A stretch of 64,000 nucleotides of DNA from Carboxylicivirga linearis (GTDB lineage Bacteria > Bacteroidota > Bacteroidia > Bacteroidales > Marinilabiliaceae). Numbering within the stretch: position 1 is the first letter of the stretch; each line of letters opens with the position of its first letter. The DNA is taken from NCBI RefSeq assembly GCF_018271995.1, contig NZ_JAGUCO010000005.1, positions 62,001-126,000 on the forward strand. The letters are read 5' to 3'. Below the pieces are notes generated by a model that had not been told where the DNA came from, did no database searches, and saw only the letters and a program-made list of their open reading frames with translations. Of this stretch, positions 51,738-60,659 are shown one piece after another. The translations under genes and the position numbers were made by a program.

Positions 51738-53279
51738 TTAATCCTTTTCATCTTTTCGTATCACAAATAAGAATTTATCAGCCTGATTGTCATACCATTT
51801 TTCTGGCACCTCTAATGGCTGAGTAAAAGAAGGCAGGTCTTCAGCTTCTATATTAATAAGATAAGATCCCGGTGTTAATGCCATAATAAACTGGGCTGAA
51901 TCAGCAGATGCTTTGTATTGCCCCACAAGATTACCCAAGGTGTCGGTAACAGTAACCGAAGGGCGAGATGTAGGTATGATCAGGTTTTTGTCTTTTTCAA
52001 GCCTGATGTCTCCTCTTAAAATATAGTTGTATGGATCCTTTTCGTTAAAAACTACTTTATAGATGTCGCGGGCCCCGAATCCCTCTGGGCGTATGGCAGA
52101 AATGTAGGCATGTCTCTTTCCATAAACCCACGATATGCTGTAATTGTCGTAGGTGTCGTTGATAGGATAACCCATGTTTATAGGTTCTTCCCATTCCCGG
52201 GTTTCAGTATTGAAGTCGGAATAAAAAAGATCGTATCCTCCCATCGATTTATCATTGTCGGAAGAGAAGTATAATCGAGTACCGTCCTCCGATAAAACGG
52301 GGAAGTTCTCGTTGAATCGGGTGTTTACTTTACCTGGTAGTTCGCGGGCCATACCCCAGTTGCCATTGGGTAGTTTAATAGAATAGTACAGGTCGGTATC
52401 GCCAGAGCCAGAATCGCCTGAAAAAAGGATGGTGTCTCCACTGTTCGAGAACCAAACTCCAAATTCCGATCCTTTCCCGTCTAAAGGATCCCCAAAGTCT
52501 TCCAATAAATCAAACCTATATCTACCGTTGTAGTTAGCATAAGCCATCTTGTCTTCTTTCTGACGGTTATGATATACCATTAATACTTTTCCATTGGGTT
52601 CAATTCCGGCAACCATTTCATCGAAAATGCTATTCACTTTTGAACCGATCACTTTCCCTTTCTGATGGATATTCTTATCCATTTCCGATACGTAAACATT
52701 GAAGTAATAAATACCTGCGTAACTATTGTATTTTTTATCAGAAGAATAAAAAAGTGTTTGCTCATCAACCGTTACAAACGGATTTATTTCGTTTCGGGCA
52801 GTATTAATGTCTTCGCCCAAATTAATAAAGGTAACGTCTATTGGGTTTTGCATTAGTGCTTTGGCATTCTGTATGTATTGAAGCAATAAGTTGCTTTTTT
52901 TACTGTATTCCGAATCTGAGTCAAAAAGAGACTTGTTTTGCAATACAACATTTTCAGCTTTCTCAAAATCATGAGCATGGTACAAGGCCTGGGCAAAATT
53001 ATAGTTGCCTTCAATATCGTTGGGTTTAATCTCCAGTAATCGTTCCAAATAAGGAATAGCTTCTTCGCGTTGCGTATTGTCTTTAACAATGCAATTACAA
53101 ATGAGCGAGAGTAATTCAGAGTTGTCCTTGTCTTTCCGGTAAAGTCTTTTGTAATCTTTTAGTGCTCGTTGGTAATTATAGTATTTATAATATCTGTCAG
53201 CACGTTTTTTATAATCGGTCTGACCCAACAGGTGTAGGCTCAATAATGAGATGAAAAGTATTGTTACAATGCGCTTCAT
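51738..53279 (-). CDS. PorE-like periplasmic protein: TPR, beta-propeller, CarbopepD-like domain, no OmpA domain
   Basis: A 513-residue exported protein. A signal peptide (about 1-19, LLGQ, no lipobox) is followed by TPR repeats (about 22-140; KRADRYYKYYNYQRAL, EGNYNFAQALYHAHDFEKAEN), a PD40/WD40-like propeller (about 150-410; PFVTVDEQTLFYSSDK, RLYFSSDNDKSMGGYDLFYS), and a C-terminal regulatory-like beta domain (about 425-510; PSVTVTDTLGNLVGQYKA). This is the order of the T9SS protein PorE and its relatives, but the C-terminal peptidoglycan-binding OmpA domain is absent. It could be a T9SS or envelope accessory protein. The function is inferred from architecture only. Confidence 0.75.
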   Translation of the reverse strand: MKRIVTILFISLLSLHLLGQTDYKKRADRYYKYYNYQRALKDYKRLYRKDKDNSELLSLICNCIVKDNTQREEAIPYLERLLEIKPNDIEGNYNFAQALYHAHDFEKAENVVLQNKSLFDSDSEYSKKSNLLLQYIQNAKALMQNPIDVTFINLGEDINTARNEINPFVTVDEQTLFYSSDKKYNSYAGIYYFNVYVSEMDKNIHQKGKVIGSKVNSIFDEMVAGIEPNGKVLMVYHNRQKEDKMAYANYNGRYRFDLLEDFGDPLDGKGSEFGVWFSNSGDTILFSGDSGSGDTDLYYSIKLPNGNWGMARELPGKVNTRFNENFPVLSEDGTRLYFSSDNDKSMGGYDLFYSDFNTETREWEEPINMGYPINDTYDNYSISWVYGKRHAYISAIRPEGFGARDIYKVVFNEKDPYNYILRGDIRLEKDKNLIIPTSRPSVTVTDTLGNLVGQYKASADSAQFIMALTPGSYLINIEAEDLPSFTQPLEVPEKWYDNQADKFLFVIRKDEKD

Positions 53280-53486
53280 GGTTGATAATTGGTTAGCACT
53301 TGTTTAAATAAAATAATAACAATTGAAATTTTAAAACCATCTGTGATGAAGCTAAACAAAAATAAGGTAAGCCTGTTTAATTAAAATGAGCTATACATGA
53401 ACTGTTTATAGCTTTGTTACAGTAAAATACTAGTATTGACAGAATAATCAAATATTTTGATAAACCGCAATAAACCGAATTAACTT

Positions 53487-54227
53487 ATGGAAAGAAGACA
53501 TTTTATTAGCATATTGGGTTTGGGAGCAGTTGGGGCCTGCACCACAGCCGGAAGTAAAAAACAAAATTCAACACAAAGTAGTGAGCCCAAAAGCAGTCCT
53601 ATATCAGGGCACTTTTTCCCGGCATTACCGTATCAGTATAATGCTTTGGAACCATATATCGATGCTACTACCATGGAGTTGCACTACGATAAACATCACA
53701 GGGGTTATTTTAAGAAGTTTACTGCTGCCATAGAAGATACCTCATTGGAAACCATGGCTATGAGAGATGTATTTGCACAGGTATCAAAACACGATGCAGG
53801 AATTAGAAATAACGGGGGTGGATATTATAACCATATGTTATTTTGGGAAAGCATGACACCCGATGAAACGGAACCATCGGCACGTTTATTAAGCCATATT
53901 GTTAAGGAATTTAAGTCGTTCGATGCTTTTAAGGAAGTATTTTCCAAAGCTGCCAAAACTCGATTTGGTAGTGGATGGGCATGGTTAATTCTTACCGAAG
54001 AAAGAAAGCTAAAAGTTGTTTCAACTCCCAATCAGGACAATCCGTTAATGGACATTGCCGAAACAAAAGGTATTCCATTACTTACCTTAGATGTGTGGGA
54101 GCATGCTTATTACCTCAACTATCAGAATAAGAGAGGTGATTATATTTCAGCATTCTGGAATGTGGTTAATTGGAAAACAGTAAGTAAACGTTTTGAAAAA
54201 GCCTTGAAAGGTGAGTGGTTAGGGTAA
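53487..54227 (+). CDS. Exported Mn-type superoxide dismutase, putative Tat lipoprotein
   Basis: A 246-residue Fe/Mn superoxide dismutase that converts superoxide to oxygen and hydrogen peroxide. Metal ligands are H66 (ELHYDKHH), H116 (GGGYYNHML), D202 and H206 (LDVWEHAYY). G112, four residues before H116, and Q183 in PNQDNP are the residues that mark Mn-dependent rather than Fe-dependent forms. Unusually, it has a 30-residue N-terminal extension with RRHFI and a lipobox VGAC (C18), followed by a Ser/Lys linker, which suggests twin-arginine export of the folded enzyme and lipid anchoring. A terminator follows. Confidence 0.92.
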   Translation: MERRHFISILGLGAVGACTTAGSKKQNSTQSSEPKSSPISGHFFPALPYQYNALEPYIDATTMELHYDKHHRGYFKKFTAAIEDTSLETMAMRDVFAQVSKHDAGIRNNGGGYYNHMLFWESMTPDETEPSARLLSHIVKEFKSFDAFKEVFSKAAKTRFGSGWAWLILTEERKLKVVSTPNQDNPLMDIAETKGIPLLTLDVWEHAYYLNYQNKRGDYISAFWNVVNWKTVSKRFEKALKGEWLG

Positions 54228-54257
54228 AAAATATAAATATGCTCTTATAAAGTTTGT

Positions 54258-54285
54258 AAAGCTCTTCCAAAAGAAGGGCTTTTCT
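54258..54285 (+). terminator. Terminator after the superoxide dismutase
   Basis: AAAGCTCTTC (54258-54267) pairs with GAAGGGCTTT (54273-54282) with one U-G pair, loop CAAAA, T-rich tail. Confidence 0.75.
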
Positions 54286-54313
54286 TGTATTTTCAAGGCA
54301 AAGATTAAAATTA

Positions 54314-54904
54314 ATGAGGAAGATTCTGATAGTTTTTGCTCATCCCTTGGTTTCAAAGTCGAGAGTAAATAGTAAGTTGATTCAGGCAGTTAATAAAATG
54401 AATGGGGTTACTGTACGTGATTTATATGAGGAGTATCCCGATTTTTTTATTGATGTAAAAAAAGAGCAGGATCTTTTACTTAGTCATGATATAATTATAT
54501 GGCAACATCCTTTTTATTGGTATAGTGCACCGGCCATTTTAAAGGAATGGTTTGATCTGGTTCTGGAGCATGGTTTTGCTTATGGACGAACAGGAAGTGC
54601 ATTAAAGGGAAAGTATACCATGTCGGTTATAACTACCGGAGGACGAAAAGAAACTTATAGTGATGAAGGGCATAATAAATATCCAATCAGGCAGTTTTTA
54701 TTGCCATATGAGCAAGCTTCGCGTTTGTGTAATATGCAATATCTACCACCGCTGGTTTTTCATGGTACACATTTGATGAAAGAGAGAGACTTAGATATTG
54801 CCCAAATGGACTATGTAAAGTTATTGACACTTTTACGAGATGAAAAGCAACCTTTGAGTGAAATAAAAAACAGCATGTTTGCAAACGAATATAATAACGA
54901 ATAA
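54314..54904 (+). CDS. KefF/KefG-like NAD(P)H quinone oxidoreductase, ancillary to Kef
   Basis: A 196-residue flavodoxin-like quinone reductase of the KefF/KefG group. Motifs: ILIVFAHPLVSKSRVN, HDIIIWQHPFYWYSAPAILKEWFDLVLEHGFAYG and MSVITTGGRKETYSDEG. These cytoplasmic FMN enzymes bind and stimulate the glutathione-gated potassium efflux channel, and detoxify electrophiles. The Kef-like transporter gene starts 3 nt after its stop codon, which supports the pairing. Confidence 0.9.
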   Translation: MRKILIVFAHPLVSKSRVNSKLIQAVNKMNGVTVRDLYEEYPDFFIDVKKEQDLLLSHDIIIWQHPFYWYSAPAILKEWFDLVLEHGFAYGRTGSALKGKYTMSVITTGGRKETYSDEGHNKYPIRQFLLPYEQASRLCNMQYLPPLVFHGTHLMKERDLDIAQMDYVKLLTLLRDEKQPLSEIKNSMFANEYNNE

Positions 54905-54907
54905 GCC

Positions 54908-56794
54908 ATGCATTTAGATTCAGTTTTTTTTGATATGATGGTATATCTGCTGGCTGCAGTGGTATCTGTACCAATAGCCAAAAAGATTGGTTTAGGTTCG
55001 GTGTTGGGTTATTTAATTGCAGGTATTGTTATTGGTCCGTTTGCATTGGGTTTGGTAGGTGTTGAAGATGCAGATGTAATGCATTTTGCCGAGTTTGGTG
55101 TGGTTATCATGCTTTTTCTCATAGGTTTGGAATTACATCCTAACATGCTGTGGCGTATGAAACGCCTGATTTTTGGATTGGGCGGACTACAAATAGGAAT
55201 AACTGCAGGCATAATAGTACTAATTTCATCGTTATTTTGGCTCAATCTGGCTCAAGCCATTACAACAGGCCTAATATTAGCTCTTTCCTCAACTGCAATT
55301 GTTTTGCAAACTTTAACCGAAAAAGGATTACTGCAAACCCGAGGGGGAAGACATAGCTTCTCAGTTTTATTAATGCAGGATATAGCTGTTGTACCTATTT
55401 TTGCCATACTTGCTTTATTAGCTAATCAGGTAGTAACTGATGCCGGAACCGAAACCGTTGAATTAGCCGGTGAAGGTTGGATGAATCTTCTGTTGATTAT
55501 TGGAGCAGTGGGTGTTATTGTTATCGGAGGAAGATATGTCGCTCATTATATTTTCAGGTATATTGCAGAAACCGGATTGCGTGAGTTATTCACGGCTACA
55601 GCTCTTTTAATGGTAATAGGGATTGCTGTAGCTATGGATGCCGTAGGGCTTTCGCCTGCTTTGGGTACCTTTTTAGCTGGGGTGGTACTGGCCAATAGCG
55701 AATACAGATATGAACTGGAGAATAATCTGGAACCTTCAAAAGGACTTCTACTTGGACTATTCTTTATTTCAGTAGGGGCAAGTATCAATTTTACTTTATT
55801 AATGGATCATGCGGTTTTGATTTTTGGAATACTTATACTCTTGATCATTATTAAGTTTACGGTATTAATCGTACTAGGCCGAATATTTAAACTCAAAACA
55901 TCCCAAAACCTATTGTTCACTTTTAGTTTATCTCAAGCTGGTGAATTTGGTTTTGTCTTAGTCGCGTTTGCTTCTCAAAATGCCATATACGATGAGTTTA
56001 CATCGGGTGTATTGCTGATTGTAATAGCCTTATCGATGTTGATTACACCATTGCTTTTTATTATTAATGAGAAAATTATCTTGCCTCGAATAAGTAAAAA
56101 AGAAGCCAAAGAAATAGAGCAGGAGTCGATTGAGGATGAGGGTAATCCTGTAATAATTGCCGGATTTGGAAGGTTTGGTATGGTGTTGGGACGATTTCTG
56201 AATGCCAATGGTGTAAAGTCAACCATTATTGATATCAATCCTCATAATATAGAGTACCTCAAAAAGTTTGGATACAAAATTTATTATGGCGATATCACCA
56301 GGGCAGATATGCTTGAAGCTGCCGGAGCAAAAAAGGCCAAAGTACTGGTAATAGTAATGGGCGACAGACAACAAATTGATAAGCTTATTGAAGTGGCATC
56401 TAAGAATTTTCCACATTTAAAATTGGTCGTTCGTGCTGTAGATGTAGCGCATAGTCTGGAGTTAGCTAACAAGAAGGTAGATTATTATCAGCAAGAAACC
56501 TTTGATTCGGCTGTATCACTGGGAGCTGATGCTTTAAGAGGACTTGGACAAAGTAATTATAGTGTGCATCGGGCAGCTACTACCTTTAAGCACCTCGATA
56601 GAAAATTTATGGATAATCTGCGTAAGCGCTACGGTATGGATGATCCCCATTTTGTGATGGAAACCAAAAAGTTTTCTGAGCATATCGAAAACATCCTGTT
56701 ACTGCAACAAAAGCATCCTTATAATGAAATGGATTGTGCGTGGGATACTTCATCAATGATTGAGGAGGAGCAAAAGAAGAACAGAAATAAGTAA
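54908..56794 (+). CDS. KefB/KefC-like CPA2 potassium:proton antiporter
   Basis: A 628-residue inner-membrane transporter. About 12 TM helices (1-385) form the CPA2 exchanger domain (MVYLLAAVVSVPIAKKIGLGSVLGYLIAGIVIGP, ALSSTAIVLQTL, VGLSPALGTFLAGVVLAN), and a C-terminal RCK/TrkA-N domain (about 410-530; VIIAGFGRFGMVLGRFLN, IDINPHNIEYL) binds nucleotide or glutathione adducts. It releases potassium and acidifies the cytoplasm to protect against electrophiles. Together with the upstream KefG-like enzyme this forms a complete Kef system. The tail after residue 540 is longer and is rich in Lys/Glu. Confidence 0.92.
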   Translation: MHLDSVFFDMMVYLLAAVVSVPIAKKIGLGSVLGYLIAGIVIGPFALGLVGVEDADVMHFAEFGVVIMLFLIGLELHPNMLWRMKRLIFGLGGLQIGITAGIIVLISSLFWLNLAQAITTGLILALSSTAIVLQTLTEKGLLQTRGGRHSFSVLLMQDIAVVPIFAILALLANQVVTDAGTETVELAGEGWMNLLLIIGAVGVIVIGGRYVAHYIFRYIAETGLRELFTATALLMVIGIAVAMDAVGLSPALGTFLAGVVLANSEYRYELENNLEPSKGLLLGLFFISVGASINFTLLMDHAVLIFGILILLIIIKFTVLIVLGRIFKLKTSQNLLFTFSLSQAGEFGFVLVAFASQNAIYDEFTSGVLLIVIALSMLITPLLFIINEKIILPRISKKEAKEIEQESIEDEGNPVIIAGFGRFGMVLGRFLNANGVKSTIIDINPHNIEYLKKFGYKIYYGDITRADMLEAAGAKKAKVLVIVMGDRQQIDKLIEVASKNFPHLKLVVRAVDVAHSLELANKKVDYYQQETFDSAVSLGADALRGLGQSNYSVHRAATTFKHLDRKFMDNLRKRYGMDDPHFVMETKKFSEHIENILLLQQKHPYNEMDCAWDTSSMIEEEQKKNRNK

Positions 56795-57039
56795 TCATCT
56801 TTTTTGTGAATAAAAATCCTTTAACTGTAAACGACCATTTTAACACTCGCATCAATAATTCAATTAACATATAGGATGTTGGCCCTGTTTTATGTTAATG
56901 TGTTGCGCATTAACTTATGAATTGAAAAGATTAAAGCCTTGTAATGTAGGGTGTAGTGTAATTGTTTGTAATGTTTTACACTAATACACTTGCTAAATGA
57001 GATAAGTAGCTCTTTATTTATATCATATAGCAAATTGTT

Positions 57040-58389
57040 ATGGGTAAATCGGGAAATGTATTGGTTGTTGAAAAGGATAAGAATGTCTTGAAGTGGATTG
57101 TTGGAATGCTGGAGGATCATGTAAAAAAGGTGATAACAGCAGAAACACCCTGTCAAATTCCCAAGATGCTTAAGCAGACTACTATTGATGTAGTGGTTCT
57201 TCCTTTTTCGTGTAAAGGTGATTGTATAGAAATAGAAGCCGGAATTAAGGTGTTGCATTTTTTATTAAGGGCAAATCCTGAAGCAAAAGTGGTTTTTATG
57301 GTCTCACCTGATGATTTAAGTTCGGCTGTAAAGTTGATGAAAGAAGGAGCCGTTGATGTTATAAGTAATCGATTTGAACATAAGGAATTAGTTAATCGCG
57401 TTTTGTCGTGTTTAGATGATGTGAATCCTCAAAACAATGGTGGTCAACCATTGATATTTAAGCCTCCTGAAAAAAAGTTTGTGTATCATTCCAACAAGAT
57501 GAAGGAGGTGGTTCGTACCATTGAAAAAGTTGCCCCTTCAGAGGCCAATGTTCTGATTCTTGGTGAAAATGGTACAGGTAAAGAGCTGGTAGCGAATTCT
57601 ATTCATCGTAAGTCAAAACGGTCTGACAATGTTTTTATGTCGGTTGATGTGGGAGCATTTAATGAAAGCTTGTTTGAAAATGAATTATTCGGACATAAAA
57701 AAGGCGCTTACACTGATGCAAGTAATGATAAAGCAGGTAGGTTCGAACTTGCAGATGGAGGTACGCTATTTTTAGACGAGATAGGTAATCTGAATATTTC
57801 GGTTCAGGCGAAGTTATTAACCGTTTTAGAGAAACGAGAAGTGACACGAATTGGAGATAATCACCCAATAGCAGTAGATATTAGATTGGTTTCGGCAACC
57901 AATAAATCGCTCGGACAATTAGTTGAGGCCGGTGAGTTTAGAACCGATTTGTTGTATCGATTAAACACCGTTGAATTAGTACTTCCACCACTCCGCGAAA
58001 GACAAGAAGATATTCCTATTTTGGTTTCTTATTTTCTTTCCATGTATTGTGCTTTGTACAGGAAGCCTCTTTTGAAAATAGATAAGTCTGCAGTAAAATG
58101 CATGCAAAATTACGATTGGCCTGGTAATGTTCGTGAATTACAACATGTAATAGAGAAGTCGGTAATTTTAGCTGAAGGAAATAAGTTGACCAAAGAAGAA
58201 CTTTGTCAACGTACATTGTTGGAAGATAGTAAGGATATTAGTTTTAGTAGTTACAATTTAGAGGATGTAGAACGAGAAGTTATTAATAAAGTACTGCGGC
58301 TAAAATCGGGAAACCTTACTCACACTGCAGATGTTTTAGGCTTAACAAGAGCCTCTCTCTACCGGCGACTGCGTAAATATCAACTCTAA
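57040..58389 (+). CDS. Sigma-54-dependent activator with degenerate receiver
   Basis: A 449-residue NtrC-type enhancer-binding protein. The N-terminal receiver-like domain (1-125) lacks the phosphoacceptor: P55 in VVVLPFSCK stands where Asp is required, and the Lys of the switch site is N110. The AAA+ domain (about 145-370) is intact: Walker A GENGTGKE, the sigma-54 contact loop GAYTDA (in place of GAFTGA), Walker B GGTLFLDEIGNL and R-finger region. A Fis-type helix-turn-helix (GNLTHTADVLGLTRASLYRRL) ends it. It probably acts constitutively or is controlled by something other than phosphorylation. No kinase is adjacent and its target promoters are not visible. Confidence 0.9.
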   Translation: MGKSGNVLVVEKDKNVLKWIVGMLEDHVKKVITAETPCQIPKMLKQTTIDVVVLPFSCKGDCIEIEAGIKVLHFLLRANPEAKVVFMVSPDDLSSAVKLMKEGAVDVISNRFEHKELVNRVLSCLDDVNPQNNGGQPLIFKPPEKKFVYHSNKMKEVVRTIEKVAPSEANVLILGENGTGKELVANSIHRKSKRSDNVFMSVDVGAFNESLFENELFGHKKGAYTDASNDKAGRFELADGGTLFLDEIGNLNISVQAKLLTVLEKREVTRIGDNHPIAVDIRLVSATNKSLGQLVEAGEFRTDLLYRLNTVELVLPPLRERQEDIPILVSYFLSMYCALYRKPLLKIDKSAVKCMQNYDWPGNVRELQHVIEKSVILAEGNKLTKEELCQRTLLEDSKDISFSSYNLEDVEREVINKVLRLKSGNLTHTADVLGLTRASLYRRLRKYQL

Positions 58390-58482
58390 CCATCAGATTA
58401 TCTTTTAGTAAAAAAGTATTGAAAATTGCAACTCTGATCATTCGTTTTTCATTTATATCTTCGCAGTGTAAAAACTATTGTT

Positions 58483-59244
58483 ATGCGAATTGTATTGATT
58501 GGTTCAGGTAACGTTGCAACTCACTTAGGAAATGCTTTATATGAAGCAGGACATAAAATTGTGCAGGTATATAGCCGTAGCAAAGAGAATGCAATCAATT
58601 TATCAGCAGGAATTGAATCAACCGGAATTACAGAATTGAGTAAGATTGTGACTGATGCTGAGGTTTATATTATCTCGGTAAAAGACGATGCTTTGCAAGA
58701 AGTAGTTGAGAAAATGCCTAAAGTAAATGGTGTAGTTGTTCATACAGCAGGCAGTGTAGGCGTTGAGGTTCTGAATCGATTCGATGATTATGGCGTGTTT
58801 TATCCATTTCAAACCTTTACAAAAGCCAGTAAAGTAGTTTTTCATAACATACCTGTACTGGTTGAGGGTAATAACGATCAAACAACAGAAACATTACTGA
58901 ATTTGGGGCATGCATTGAGTAAAAATGTGCTCAAGGCTGATTCTGAGCAAAGAGCCAAATTGCATATAGCAGCTGTTTATTCGTGCAATTTTGTAAATCT
59001 AATGTATCGTTTAGCTGATGAGGTATTGCAAGATAGTGAGTTGCCTTTTTCGTTGTTACAACCACTAATTGCTGAAACCGCCAATAAGGTGCAAAGCTTA
59101 AATCCAACAGAAACGCAAACGGGGCCCGCCTCACGAGATGATCAACAAACCATATTAAAGCATAAAGAAGTATTGCAAGGAAATACAGAATTAACTGAGA
59201 TTTACGAACTTCTTACTTCAAGTATTTTAAAACGAACTAAATAA
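58483..59244 (+). CDS. Rossmann-fold plus DUF2520 protein (F420-dependent NADP reductase-like)
   Basis: A 253-residue two-domain protein. The N-terminal Rossmann domain (IVLIGSGNVATHLGNALYEAGHKIVQVYSRS) binds NAD(P), with a central HTAGSVGVEVL and YGVFYPFQTFTK signature; the C-terminal DUF2520 helical domain contains HIAAVYSCNFVN and TGPASRDDQQTI. The family resembles 6-phosphogluconate/ketopantoate-type dehydrogenases and may be a NADP-dependent oxidoreductase of unknown substrate. Its stop codon overlaps the convergent GNAT gene by 8 nt. Confidence 0.85.
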   Translation: MRIVLIGSGNVATHLGNALYEAGHKIVQVYSRSKENAINLSAGIESTGITELSKIVTDAEVYIISVKDDALQEVVEKMPKVNGVVVHTAGSVGVEVLNRFDDYGVFYPFQTFTKASKVVFHNIPVLVEGNNDQTTETLLNLGHALSKNVLKADSEQRAKLHIAAVYSCNFVNLMYRLADEVLQDSELPFSLLQPLIAETANKVQSLNPTETQTGPASRDDQQTILKHKEVLQGNTELTEIYELLTSSILKRTK

Positions 59245-59746
59245 AAGGTGAGTCAAGTCTATATTCATAGGCTTGATTGCCCTTTTTATCATAGAAAGTA
59301 GAAAACCTGTTCATTCCACATTTTTCTGATAATTTAACAGAGGCTGTATTTTGCGCATACATTCGTGCAATAATGGTTTTAAATCCATGATTAAATCCTT
59401 GTTTGATTAACAGATTGCATATTTCGGTGCCATATCCCATATTCCAAAATGCTTCATCAATTATGTAACCAAGTTCAACTTCATTTTTGTTATTGAACGA
59501 GTCGAACCATCCGGCTTCTCCAATAACCTGATTGTTACCTTTTAATAAGATTGCAAATATACCGTATCCCTCCGTCTGTTTTAAACTCTTATATTTGACC
59601 TTCAATTTCTCCAGCGTCCATTGTTTATGACCATTGGGAATAAGGCTCATGTTGTTCTTATTATTATAAATCATTAATAAGGTGGCAAGGTGTTGCTCAG
59701 AAACAGGTTTAAGAAGAAGTCGTTCAGAAGAAAGAATAGGGTTCAT
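59237..59746 (-). CDS. GNAT acetyltransferase (RimJ/RimL-like)
   Basis: A 169-residue N-acetyltransferase. Motifs: SERLLLKPVSEQHLATLL at the N-terminus, VGYIIDEAFWNMGYGTE-like helix B/A region (here ELGYIIDEAFWNMGYG), and the end of motif A/B in TASVKLSEKCGMNRF. These indicate the ribosomal-protein/RimL-type group that acetylates protein N-termini or small amines. The acceptor is unknown. It lies 14 nt after the start-proximal LutA-like gene on the same strand, possibly one transcript. Confidence 0.87.
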   Translation of the reverse strand: MNPILSSERLLLKPVSEQHLATLLMIYNNKNNMSLIPNGHKQWTLEKLKVKYKSLKQTEGYGIFAILLKGNNQVIGEAGWFDSFNNKNEVELGYIIDEAFWNMGYGTEICNLLIKQGFNHGFKTIIARMYAQNTASVKLSEKCGMNRFSTFYDKKGNQAYEYRLDSPFI

Positions 59747-59760
59747 AGATTGTGCTTTAA

Positions 59761-60471
59761 TTACTGCTTATGCATTAGTAAATCGGCAATGTGGATTGTT
59801 TTAATAGTAAGTTTTTGAGCATTAATATAGCTTTGGATATTGAGCAGACAAGACGCCTCGGTTGATACAATGTAGCTCGCACCTGTTGAGAGAGCATCTT
59901 CCACCTTTTGCTCAGTCATAGCTGTTGAAATAGCAGAATGTTTAACCATAAATGTTCCTCCAAATCCACAGCACTCGGTGTTTTTGCTAAGTTCTGTTAA
60001 TTCTAGTCCAATTACTTTACTTAACAATTGTCGTGGTTCATCAAAAATGCCATATTCTCTTAATGCCGAGCAGGCATCGTGATAAGTAACTTTATGAGGA
60101 AAGTTTGCTTTGAAATCATCAAAATGTAAATGATTAACCAGAAAGTCGGTTAATTCAAATGTATTGTTTTTGAGTCGTTCAGCTTCATCAGATTTAACTA
60201 GAGAGGAATAGTGCTTGCGAATATATGATGCGCAGGAGGCTGATGGAGTAATAATGGGACGATTATTTGGAAAATCTTTCACAAATTTTTCGGCCAGTTT
60301 AGATGCATATTTAGTATCGCCACTATTAAATAATGCTTGACCACAGCATGTTTGTTGGGGGTTGTAATGTACATGGCATCCGGCTTCTTCTAACAGACTT
60401 ATGGTGTTAAAGGCTGTTTGAGGAAACATCTGATCAATAAAACAGGGCACAAACAAATCAATATTCATCAT
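59761..60471 (-). CDS. LutA/GlcF-type CCG-domain protein
   Basis: A 236-residue protein with two CCG domains that hold iron-sulfur or heterodisulfide-type centres: QQTCCGQALFNSG (C42/C43) and TECCGFGGTF, each with additional single Cys before (VPCF, CSAL). This is the LutA/YkgE-type subunit of lactate oxidation or the C-terminal half of GlcF. In other bacteria LutA works with LutB and LutC; these are not in the window. Two adjacent ATGs are possible. A strong -7 box lies upstream. The exact electron acceptor/donor is unknown. Confidence 0.88.
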   Translation of the reverse strand: MMNIDLFVPCFIDQMFPQTAFNTISLLEEAGCHVHYNPQQTCCGQALFNSGDTKYASKLAEKFVKDFPNNRPIITPSASCASYIRKHYSSLVKSDEAERLKNNTFELTDFLVNHLHFDDFKANFPHKVTYHDACSALREYGIFDEPRQLLSKVIGLELTELSKNTECCGFGGTFMVKHSAISTAMTEQKVEDALSTGASYIVSTEASCLLNIQSYINAQKLTIKTIHIADLLMHKQ

Positions 60472-60489
60472 ATGGTTTTTTAAATACTA

Positions 60490-60497
60490 CAAAGATA
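60490..60497 (-). promoter_or_regulatory. -7 box of the LutA-like gene
   Basis: On the minus strand TATCTTTG followed by T, a full match to TAnnTTTG, 18 nt before the ATG. No TTTG at the -33 position. Confidence 0.55.
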
Positions 60498-60659
60498 GAA
60501 ACACTATAAAAAGGATGTTAATTAAATTCAATTAAATGTAATGATAGCCTTTTTGGCATATATAATGATATGCTCATCAATATAAATAAATTAAGATATC
60601 CAACTTTGTAACAACCTGAATTATTTTACGTTCAAGGGCAACAAAGGAGGAACAACGCA

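Noticed and set aside
56890-57258. 122-codon minus-strand frame
   Set aside because: It overlaps the start of the sigma-54 activator on the other strand and has the low-complexity composition of an antisense frame.
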